64,000 nt of DNA from Gambelia wislizenii. Its lineage: Eukaryota; Chordata; Lepidosauria; Squamata; Crotaphytidae. The first letter of the stretch is position 1; each line of letters opens with the position of its first letter. Made by a program: the position numbers and the translations under genes. The stretch lies in contig JAUMIR010000004.1 of NCBI GenBank assembly GCA_030847615.1, positions 277,535,501 through 277,599,500 of the forward strand. The letters are read 5' to 3'. Below the pieces are notes generated by a model that saw nothing but the letters and a program-made list of their open reading frames with translations, had not been told where the DNA came from and did no database searches. This document shows, piece after piece, positions 55,590-64,000 of the stretch.

Positions 55590-55855
55590 TCGCCCCATAT
55601 AACCCTGCCCAAGTCTTAGAATCTTTGGGAGAAGGCTTTCTCTGCATCTCATCATCTCCCAGGCTCAGCTGATAAGGATCCTGAAGACAGCCTTCTCAGT
55701 GGCTGTTCCTAGGCTATGAAACTCCCTCCCAAGGCAGGTTCAATTCATCCCCTCTCTGTTGCCTTTTTGCCAGCTGGCAAAGACCTTCCTGTTCAAACAG
55801 GGCTTCAGCCTTTACATGACCAGAATAGAGGGACGTGCTATTAGGTGTACAGTTT
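55590..55855 (+). mobile_element. L2-like LINE ORF end
   Basis: The plus strand reads '...LLPFCQLAKTFLFKQGFS', like the 'F..KTDLFRQAF' end of L2 ORF2. 'gaaactccctcccaaggcagg' is the LP-box region. Confidence 0.5.
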
Positions 55856-55861
55856 TTACTA

Positions 55862-55960
55862 TGTACAGTCAGCCCTCAGCTTTTGTGAGGGTTAGGGGTG
55901 CATTAACCCCACAAAAGTGGGAAAACTGTGAATATAGGCCTGCTAATTATTTATTTTTTA
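55862..55960. mobile_element. Tigger-like MITE fragment
   Basis: The left end 'tacagtcagccctcagcttttg' and a mirrored 'cacaaaagtgggaa' nearby resemble the pogo-type ends at 14462 and 58580. The right end is missing. Confidence 0.45.
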
Positions 55961-56717
55961 CCTGAGAGAAAACTTCTCTAGGTATTTGTAGGTCCTCCAG
56001 CACCAACATATTAATCTAATCTGCAAATCATCAAATCATCATCATCCTTTTATTGCAGTTCATAGACCCAAAATTAACAAGTACAAAGAGTAAACACAAT
56101 CAACAATAAAACTGGCATATGACAGAAACATATGAAATCCTAAATTGTACTCTGGCCATTTCTTTGAACGTAAAGGGTTTTAATCTTAGCAGCTTCAGAG
56201 AGGAATTTGGCAATAGCTAGGGTAACCTTTGGACATTTGTCTCCCATCAAAAAAATTTACATAGAAAATTTCTGATCTTCCTTTCATTACTTGGAAGTTT
56301 TGACTGAACAAAGGGTGGATTATATTTTGATGAATATGGATATAGAATTTACAATGTAAAGGAATATGGTTCAAGCAGGGCCGGCTTAACCATACCACCA
56401 AATCAGCATCTGCAGGGGGGCCCACACCAGCAGGGGGCCCCATCTGGACCTAACCCTCCTCCTGGAAAAAAACCCTGCTGGCTTTAAAAAACAACAAGAA
56501 GCGCCTCCCAAACTAGAAAGCCAAAGCAAAAGTGAAAGAGAAAAATGGAGCTTTCTTTAGGTGGCTGATCCTGGAAGGAGTTTGTTGTTCCCTCCCCCCT
56601 CCTCCCAGGATCATCGTCAAAGGCAAGTTGGAGAGGGGTGCGTGTGTGTGAGTGAGAGAGAGAGGTGGGGGAGGGGGTCATCTCTTGTTCTCCCCTGTTC
56701 TACCTTCAGAAAAGGCT

Positions 56718-56764
<47 letters not shown>

Positions 56765-56849
56765 ATCCACCCTCTCTTTCTGTCTTGCCTTTCCTAACTT
56801 CCACATAAATCGCCTCCAGTCTTTCCAGCTGCTCTTAACCTGCCCTTCT
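55961..56849. other. no gene; simple repeats and unique sequence
   Basis: Holds a (TTTC)n tract and a GC-rich stretch near 56390-56460. No coding support. Confidence 0.4.
56717..56764. repeat. (TTTC)n microsatellite
   Basis: About 12 perfect units. Confidence 0.95.
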
Positions 56850-56934
56850 CTCCCCTTCCTCCCTCCCTTTCCCCCTTGGTCTTCTTCAGCTTCCTCTCCT
56901 TGCTGCCAACTGAGTTCAACCTGCAAAAGGAAAT
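56850..56934 (+). repeat. dispersed repeat 'U', copy 4 fragment
   Basis: 'cttcttcagcttcctctcc' and 'tgccaactgagttcaacctgc' match the middle of copies 1-3. Confidence 0.4.
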
Positions 56935-57160
56935 TGTGTGTTTGCTCATGTGCCCTGAGTCATTTCTGACTAAGGCAAACCTACCATGGGGTTTTCTAGG
57001 CAAGGTTTGTTCAAAGGGGTTGTGCCTTTGCCTTCCTTTGAGGCTGAGAGAGTGTGACTTACCCAAGGTCACCCAGTGGGCATTCATTGCTGAGTAAGGA
57101 ATCAAACCCTGGTCTCCACAATCATAGGGCAATGCTGAAACTTCTACAACAGTCCGGTTC
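56935..57160 (-). mobile_element. Sauria-type SINE, antisense
   Basis: Antisense order: tail remnant, 'ggcaaacctaccatggggtt', 'aaggtcacccagtgggc', then the B-box complement 'atcaaaccctggtctcc'. Nearly complete. Confidence 0.75.
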
Positions 57161-57286
57161 TTTTAACAGAAAAATATAAAGAATATAAATAAAAATTTGG
57201 AGTAATATTACTGGGAACAATGGTTTTATTGTTGTCACTAAAACACCAGTATCCCATTAGTGCTATGTGAGAGCCATCGGGCCAAG

Positions 57287-57600
57287 CAGTGGTTCTTAAC
57301 TTTTTCTTTACCAGGGACCCCCTTTAAATATCTTTGGTTGCCCCAAGACTTCATTCAAGATTTAAAACCCTAATAATAATAGCTAACAACAACAACAATA
57401 TAATTACACCATCCATTCAACTTTCCCTCAGAGGCACTCTTGCTTCTTCCTGCATGTTTGTGCCTGGAGTGGATTGAATGGCAATATACAGGCCAAGCCA
57501 GCCAGCCTTTGCCTTGGTTCCTGTCACATGGCTGTTCCACTACAGGGAGGAGGTGGGCCAAACAGCCTTCAAGCCTTTGTGGAGCCCCTGTGAGGATATC
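57287..57600 (+). mobile_element. hAT element, SPIN/Charlie-like, truncated
   Basis: The terminus CAGTGGTTCTTAAC and 'accagggaccccctttaaa' match the element at 5595-5913. The interior 'gattgaatggcaat', 'caagccagccagcc' is shared. It is cut on the right by a CR1 tail. Confidence 0.65.
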
Positions 57601-57729
57601 ATAGAATCATGGAATCATAGAATTGTAGAGTTGGAAGAGACCACAAGGGCCATCCAGTCCAACCCCCTGCCATGCAGGAAATCACGATCAAAGCATCCCT
57701 GACAGATGGCCATCCAGCCTCTGTTTAAA
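57601..57729 (-). mobile_element. CR1 tail, antisense, short
   Basis: The 3'-most 130 bp of a CR1: 'catagaatcatggaatcatag' and 'ctgacagatggccatccag'. It ends abruptly at 'ctgtttaaacac'. Confidence 0.8.
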
Positions 57730-57852
57730 CACCACTGGGCTAGAGAATGCTGGAAAAGGAACAATGCAACCAGACCTCGAGAAGGGTGCTGGCAGGGGGA
57801 TTCCGAGAGGTGTAATCCAAAAGTAACTTTCCCAGGCTCTGAATGCAGCCTA

Positions 57853-58470
57853 GAATCATAGAATCATAGGGCTGGAAGGGACCCCAACAGCCATCCCATC
57901 CAATCGGCTTCTGCCCTGCAGGAACACACAATCAAAGCCCTCATGACAGATGGCCATCCAGCCTCTCTTAAAAACCTCCAAAGAAGGAGACTCCACCACA
58001 CTCCCAGGCAGCATATCCCACTATAGAAACAGCTCTTACCATCAGGAACTTCTTCCTAATGTTTAGGTGGAATCTCTTTTCCTGGAGTTTGAACCCTTTG
58101 CTCCATGTCCTAGTCTCTGGACCAGCAGAAAACAAGCTTGCTCCATCCTCAGTATGACATCCCTTCAAATATTTAAACATGGCTCTCATGTCACCTCTCA
58201 ACCTTCTCTTCTCCAGACTAAACATACCCAGTTCCCTAAGTTGCTCGTCATAGGGCATAATGGCTTCCAGACCTCCCACCATTTTGGTTGCCCTCCTCTG
58301 GACACATTCCAGCTTTGCAATACCCTTCCTGAATTGTGGTGCCCAGAACTATTACTTCCCTTGATCTAGACACTATACTCCTATTAATGCAGCCTAGAAT
58401 CGCATTGGCATTTTTTGCTGCTGCGTCACACTGCTAACTCATGTTTAGCTTGTAGTCTACTTTCCTTTTT
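57853..58470 (-). mobile_element. CR1 LINE 3' region, antisense
   Basis: Tail 'tagaatcatagaatcatagg' at the left. The minus strand reads '[20 protein letters not shown]'. A different subfamily from the previous copy ('gctggaagggaccccaacag' against 'gttggaagagaccacaaggg'). Confidence 0.85.
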
Positions 58471-58579
58471 TTTCAAGGAAATCTACACCATTACGTTAAT
58501 TGCTAATTAACAAAAAATATTTTGTTAGTGCCTATAATATAGTTTTTAAACTAAATTATTGGTGGCAAATTATGTAATA

Positions 58580-58815
58580 CAGTAGCCCCCCCCCCCCTTA
58601 TCCACTGGGGATTGATTCTGTGTGGGCATGGATTCTGAAAACTGTGGTAGTGAACACCACTGAAAATAATGGGACCTCTGGTTTAAAATACCATAGAGTT
58701 GCCTTGGAGGGCCTAGAAAATGGCTAGGGAGGACATATTTTCTAGGAAGACTCTATGGTAGGTGTGCTGTTTTGTGTCCCATGGATAATGAATCCGTGGA
58801 TACAAGGGTCCTCTG
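58580..58815. mobile_element. Tigger-like MITE, copy 3
   Basis: The left end CAGTAGCCCCCC and the right end GGGTCCTCTG are flanked by TA on both sides. The interior 'ccatagagttgccttgg' and 'gactctatgg' form an inner palindrome. Confidence 0.6.
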
Positions 58816-59073
58816 TAATCTGAACATCCTGTACTGTGAATAGGTTAGGTTACATTGACCTGAAATAAACATATGGGGGCCCCAAAATAAAGCTTTGCAG
58901 GGGCCCCAAAATTCCTTAAACCGGCCCTGGGTTCAAGGTCTCTACTTCCATGTTGCTACAAGGGCTATATCTATCAGAATATGGGGCACCAGTAAATATA
59001 CCATGCAATATTTCATTGGAATATACATTACATCTGGCCCTAGAGAAATAGCTATGAAACTTGCTCACAGTTA
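58816..59073. other. no recognised feature
   Basis: Short unique-looking interval containing 'gggggccccaaaataaagc'. Confidence 0.35.
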
Positions 59074-59283
59074 GGACTTTATCAGACGATTGCCTTAAAA
59101 TGTTCTTTTGCCGGCATAAAAACATTCCATTTCTATGCTGGCAAAAGAATGTTCCCGGCAGCACTTACCTCCTCTCCTGGAAAAGGCAGCTCCAGCAATA
59201 AAGAGGAAGTGAATGGAGCTCCATTCACTTCCTCTTTTGAAATCCTGTGCAATAAAATAAAGTAATAAAAGTGCAATAAATTA
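59074..59283. mobile_element. Harbinger-like MITE, left end only (A15)
   Basis: The left end GGACTTTATCAGACG is preceded by TTA (59071-59073). Two inner hairpins follow: TTCTTTTGCCGGCAT with its inverse (59102-59148), and 'gaggaagtgaatggagctcc' with its inverse (59200-59237). The right end is missing. Confidence 0.6.
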
Positions 59284-59860
59284 ATAAAATCCCCTTATTT
59301 TATTACTTTTATATTCTGCCTTTCTTCTGTCTAGGAACTTGGAGAGGGTTCCTAGACCGCTTCCCTCCAAGCACTGATGTGACCCAGACCTATGTGGCCT
59401 CAGCAACTGTTTTGCAGTGTGTGCCTTCCAACACATGCGTAGCCATGAGGTTGGAGGGAGAGTTTGCCTTGTTTGCTTCTTTTCTTTGCATGTCTGAGTG
59501 ATAATAAACAATGCCGATGAAGCCTTTCTACCTCCAAAATGCATATTATTGGAGGAAGAACATAGAGGGGGAAATTAGCAGGTCAGCAGGATGTCTTGTA
59601 GATGTCAGCTTGCCATTATTATTATTATCATCATCATAACCATCATCATTATTATTACCACCACCATCATCATCTGGTTCCAAATTGCCTCCCCCTGCAA
59701 TTGTTTTGCTCACTTTTCTTCCTTTGTACTAGCAGCCTCCTGTGCATGGATAAAGGCAGCTCTTCTGCATTGGAGCTCCAGTGTGTTAAAGTGTGGATGA
59801 GCAGTGGGGAGCCCTGTCTGTGCCACTGTCCTTTGCCTGTTCCTGATTCCATGGCCTGAG
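59284..59860. other. no gene; LINE-tail-like and simple repeat
   Basis: 'tttattacttttatattctg' at the left resembles an antisense L2-like tail. An (ATT/ATC)n tract lies at 59616-59672. The rest is unique-looking. Confidence 0.4.
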
Positions 59861-59884
59861 GCAACGGTTTGAATTTTTAGGACA

Positions 59885-60425
59885 ACAGCCGGCTATCTGC
59901 AAGCAGGAGACCACTCGTCAGGCTTCATTACTGCACACAAAATGACACAAGTGAGCCTGTGGTCACAAGTGTGCTTATGGTACGCTGAAAAGCCATTACA
60001 TCTCATTGCAACAAAAGGGGAGGGGGGCAGAACAGCACAAACATAGAGGCTGACCATCTCCATAAATTGCCCTAAACCTGACAAGTCAGCTTATTTATGC
60101 AACATACTACTGACACAATGCAATTTCATGACGGAACTGAGAGCAAACAATTGGGTTCCAATGAGGGTTTGAATCAGGGCAGCTATAATTTGTGGAGGCA
60201 GGAAGGCTGGAAATGCCCCCTTTCCCTCACATTAAAAAATTAAGCCATTTGTTTCTACCAAATTCACTGAGCAGCAGGACCTGTCAGCTGAACTCTCTTA
60301 TTCTTTCCCATGTTAATAACACAGAGGACAGCATTTATATCAAATGACTTCAGACTTGCATGCTTGCCAGTGATAAGAATGCTCTGTTGGCATTCGAATA
60401 GTGAATTTGCAAAAAAATAAAAATA
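59885..60425. promoter_or_regulatory. candidate conserved non-coding element
   Basis: About 540 bp free of recognised repeats, with balanced composition and motif-rich runs such as 'cataaattgccctaaacc' and 'caatttcatgacgg'. Texture like a developmental enhancer. Untested. Confidence 0.2.
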
Positions 60426-60448
60426 AACGTTCATGCCTATTTTTCTTG

Positions 60449-60695
60449 TTGTTATTGTTGTTGTTGTGTGCCCTCAAGTAGTTTCCAACTTACAGTGACC
60501 CTAAGACAAACCTATCACAGGGTTTTCTTGGCAGGATTTGTTCAGAAGAGGCTTGCCATTGCCTTCCTCCGAGGCTGAGTGAGTGAGACTTGCCCAAGGT
60601 CATCCAGTAGATTTCAATGGCTGAGCAGAGATTCGAACCCTGGTCTCCAAAGTTGTAGCCCAGTACTCAAACCACTAAACCACAATGGCTTTCAA
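60449..60695 (-). mobile_element. Sauria-type SINE, full length, antisense
   Basis: Left: 'ttgttgttgttgtgtgccc' tail, then 'caacttacagtgaccctaag', 'ggttttcttggcaggattt' and 'ttcgaaccctggtctcc' (B-box complement), ending in the A-box complement 'ctcaaaccactaaacca'. The split promoter looks intact. Confidence 0.9.
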
Positions 60696-60904
60696 GAAAT
60701 AAATGGTTGAAAATACTCTTGTTGGAATCATTATTCATTCTGTTGTTTAGAACATTGCAATCTAATCTTGGGCCAGTGAATATAAGAAAGGAAAGATTCT
60801 AATCCTGTCCTCAAGTTATGCCCACCATATGAGAAACAGATTGCTATTAAAGCCTCTTGAACTTCTGGAACACAAGTTCATATTGTCAAAAGTAGGAGAA
60901 GTTA

Positions 60905-60990
60905 CTTTTCGGACTACAACTCCAAAAATGCCTGACCCAGCATGGCCGGCAGATTCTAAGAGTTGCAGTCCTTAAAAAGTAATGTTTTCC
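60905..60990. repeat. short dispersed palindromic repeat
   Basis: Arms 'ggactacaactccaaaaatg' and 'ctaagagttgcagtcc' around 'cccagcatggccggc'. Confidence 0.7.
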
Positions 60991-61554
60991 AAGTTGTGAA
61001 TGTTGACATACTGGACTAACATCAACATATTATTGACACTGCTAGCAAAGATTTCAGACATAAAGCATGTGATACTAAAATCCTGTGCTCAGAGATCAGA
61101 CATACCTCTGATTCCAGAGTAACGCTAAAGCCTAATTCAGTCAGTCAAAATTCTAATCATAGACCACAGGCTGGCCACTGTGTGAACAGAATGTTAGATT
61201 AGATAAGGCTTTGGTCTGATACAACAGGATTTTTCTTGAATATGTAAGGGAGATGAGGATATGCATTGTGACCACACCCCATCCAGCTATGACTTGCCTG
61301 TGTTGATGTACAAGATCTGAATAGAGGGTGCAACCATATTCAGCCCAACATGGTTATACTCCTCTGCACATGGTTAAAATCCTCTGCATGAGAAGTTGGA
61401 GGGGGTGCTTGGTAAAAGTTGAAGGGCTAGTGCACATGTCCCCAGCTCTTCTCCATGGTTGGAATTTTGAATGCCTGAAGAGGGCTTAAGTGGCATACAT
61501 TAAGACACTCCTAAGCCTCCATGGATTAAGTCCTACAGCCTGTCACAGCCAGAG
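60991..61554. other. no recognised feature
   Basis: Unique-looking sequence. Confidence 0.4.
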
Positions 61555-61668
61555 TTTTAGGAAAGTTACCTTTTTGGATAACAACTCCCAAAATCCCTCA
61601 ACCAGCATGACAAGTAGCCATATGAGATGATTGGGTTCTCTGAGCTGTAGTTCACATAAGTAATTTTC
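61555..61668. repeat. short dispersed palindromic repeat
   Basis: Arms 'gataacaactcccaaaatcc' and 'tctgagctgtagttcac', the same family as 60905. Confidence 0.65.
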
Positions 61669-62091
61669 TCATACTCTGGCCATAACACATCACCAGCAGT
61701 GGTGGGCGATGACTTCCATGTCAGCAGTACAGTGAATTCACTACAGATTTTACTGTGATCTTTATGGGGGTTATCCATGGTGCTGAACCTAGTTGGAGGG
61801 GGGGGGCAAGGTTCAGTATTTTGGATAGTTCTTTTTTTTTAAAAAAAATGGACTTACTGCCATGAAAGCCACCTGCCACCGCTGATCACCAGCATTATAG
61901 AAGCCCTGGATGTTGTCATGGCAGTTAAATCATCCAGACCCATCATGATTTATTCACCATCATGATTTATTCACTCACCACAGCAGCCATTTTGTGGTTA
62001 TATTTCAGATGGGTTCATCAGTCTAAAAAGCTGCATACCTCTGATGTTTCCTTATATCTACAGAGTGTAGAAAACCCAGGTAAGAACTTTA
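61669..62091. other. no recognised feature
   Basis: Contains a run of G at 61797-61806 and a poly-T/poly-A junction near 61832-61848. Confidence 0.35.
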
Positions 62092-62673
62092 GGTCCTATC
62101 TAAATGGTCAAAATAAACCTCATGGAATTCGCTGGGAATATGATCTGTCTTAATGGGGGCCCACATCAATATGTCATATTCAGAAGGGGAGCAGCAAAAA
62201 ACTCCAAAAACTACACCCAGAGAGCCTTCGTGGCTTTTTCTGAAGTTTTAAAAAAGCTCCATAGGGAATGCACATTACCACTCATTAAGACAATCGGATT
62301 CGCATTGCTGCACATTCCCATACAAGAGGAAGCACAAGCTGATTGGCTGCATGAACATGGCAGAAGGGCTTGCTAACAGGGCAAGTGTCTGCTGCTGCCA
62401 TGTTGGATTTTTGCCTTAGCTAGTGATTGCTAAGGTGATAAAATGGAGATTTGTCTTATCTTTCACTTTCTCTTTTTTTGTAAACATGAAATATCACTTG
62501 TGCACACCATGGAAAAAGTGTTGTTTTTTAAAAAATGGTGACTGATTTAAGAATGCAAGTAATTCACTTACACCTGCCATTTTGGCTAGGGGGCATGAGA
62601 AGTTTATGGGGGCTGCGAATTGCTATTAATGCAGAGCAATGCAGGTTTCCCCCCTCCTCATATAGACAATCCC
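62092..62673 (-). mobile_element. Harbinger-like MITE, family B (B5), antisense
   Basis: The left end GGTCCTATCTAAATGGTC and the right end 'catatagacaatccc' are flanked by TTA on both sides (62089-62091 and 62674-62676). Inner blocks 'aatatgtcatattcagaagg' and 'ggaatgcacattaccactc' match the others antisense. Confidence 0.75.
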
Positions 62674-64000
62674 TTAGTTGAGGAAATATAGGAGAGGAAG
62701 ATGTATTCATTTACTTTATTAAAACCCTAACAGCCTATCAATCAGCCTAAATTATTGGCACTTGTCCTCCTGAACCACTTACAGGTTCCCTGTATCCAAC
62801 AGGAATCCCAATTCTATTACTGCAAATGGAACGTCAAGGATCAGATACCACCACCCCACCTACACCCCCATAGGGAAACAAAGGAAAGGCCTGTTCACAT
62901 CTGCATCTTTCATTCCTCTCTTCACAGCCTTCTAAAGAAATAAGATAACTTCAGAGTACATGTATTCCTATGGCCTCTGAGTGTCTCCTTCCCCTTGCAA
63001 CTGAAGGAACATTGATTTAAGATTTTAATGATATCAAAATGGAGGAAAATGGGGTCAGCCTACAGTTTTTGAACCACTTTAGCAATGACTGGCACACTTC
63101 AACAGATGTGTACCATGTATAAATAGTATTCTACACTTACATTTTAGCCAGTCTTTTTCTTGGACTATGAAACACAATGCAACACTTGTTACATCTATAT
63201 GAAGAAAAGCATCTTTTTGCAAAACATACTTCAGAGAATTCAGCCATGTGGATTGAACTTTACTTGGAGGCAGCATTCAACTTTTCCCAAGGCCTCTAAG
63301 GTTCAAAATATGCATGATGCTGTCACATTGATTAAATATCTGAATCCTGACAGAAGGTCTATCAGCTATAGCTCTCAAGGCCATAAATGTAATAGAGGCA
63401 TAAAAGCAATCTTTGGATAACACAAACATTGCTAATACAACCCTTTGAAACTAATATTGTGTGAATTAAAGCACCACAGAGCAACTGGAAAATCAACAGG
63501 ATTTTCAGGATCTAGCCAACTGAATCTGTGGGTTAAACTTAATTTATTTCTAAGGGATTGAGTGACACTATGACAGAAGACACTGATTCACATCTGTGCT
63601 CAGATGATGACAATATCATTGTTGTTGTTGTTGCTGCTGCTACTACTACTACTACATTAGATATTAGCCAAATCAGTAGTGGGTTTTGGCCTTAATTTAT
63701 TGTCTGTAAAAGAATAATAATAAATATGTGTTTTTGAAAGAGATAAGAAGTGTGATCTAAGTCTGTAATTGAAATTGATGATGGTCTTTGAAACCACTCC
63801 CCTGAGTCTGGAAGCAGACCATAACAGTGGTATGGATTTGCTTCCTAAAGTCAACTCTGGCCAAAGTGGATAGACTAATGGGCAGACCACAGAAAACACT
63901 AGATATTTGATGCCTCTCCTCACATCTTCCCCAAGGAAAGATAAATATTCCTCATGGAAAGAAGTTGATACCATGGACCAGGATGCTGACTTCTCTTTTA
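62674..64000. other. no recognised gene
   Basis: Unique-looking sequence; 63050-63420 is repeat-free. A (GTT)(GCT)(ACT) microsatellite lies at 63619-63656. No exon support. Confidence 0.4.

Noticed and set aside
56597..56969. Phe/Leu/Ser-rich frame resembling a membrane protein
   Set aside because: The hydrophobic run is the (TTTC)n microsatellite; no conserved sequence on either side.

Overview
The window looks like repeat-rich, gene-poor nuclear DNA of a squamate reptile. A lizard is more likely than a snake, but the species is not determined. Evidence for the clade is the combination of CR1 tails ending in ATTCTATG-type repeats, two large L2-clade LINEs, a BovB-like reverse transcriptase, tRNA-headed SINEs with the Sauria-type tail, 5S-rRNA-derived SINEs, and GIY-YIG fragments of Penelope-like elements. 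No prokaryotic signals, rRNA arrays, CRISPR arrays or convincing multi-exon host gene are visible. The window is probably intergenic or intronic.

Layout. 0.4-5.3 kb: a PIF/Harbinger transposon (813-1952) carrying relics of two ORFs, then two back-to-back palindromic MITEs. 5.3-13.7 kb: a SPIN-like hAT end, a decayed GIY-YIG fragment, and two Harbinger MITEs. 14.4-16.8 kb: two inverted Tigger-like MITEs bracketing a 5S-derived SINE, then a CR1 with a later insertion. 18-19.1 kb: a Penelope-like endonuclease next to a Harbinger MITE. 20-21.2 kb: low-repeat sequence that may be conserved non-coding DNA. 23.2-26.6 kb: antisense L2 copy A, a 91-bp tandem repeat, and an antisense CR1. 27-40.5 kb: many palindromic Harbinger MITEs, including MITEs nested in a BovB. 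40.8-44.3 kb: antisense L2 copy B with long ORF blocks. 44.4-50.2 kb: more Harbinger MITEs, a CA-rich minisatellite and compound microsatellites. 50.2-64 kb: LINE and SINE relics, two CR1 tails, a Tigger MITE and further Harbinger MITEs.

The most interesting signal is a swarm of at least 20 related non-autonomous PIF/Harbinger-like elements. Their ends resemble GGACTTTTTCGGAC, GGAGATTATCAGAC, GGGCTTGTCTA or GGGGCCGTTTACACGGC, and the clearest copies have 3-bp TTA/TAA-type target duplications. Several are almost completely palindromic. Many share a central hairpin of the form TTATTGACGG / CCRTCAATAA. Longer copies share an internal block that ends in a splice-donor-like AGGTAAGTG. The element at 813-1952 retains a Myb/SANT-like ORF fragment facing what may be a transposase N-terminus, which gives a lead to the source of mobilisation.

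No set of genes here works together as a pathway. The coding sequence visible is that of retrotransposons, all broken by stops or frameshifts, plus short Harbinger relics. Family names come from recognising motifs by eye. No alignment or database search was run, and element boundaries marked approximate are estimates.
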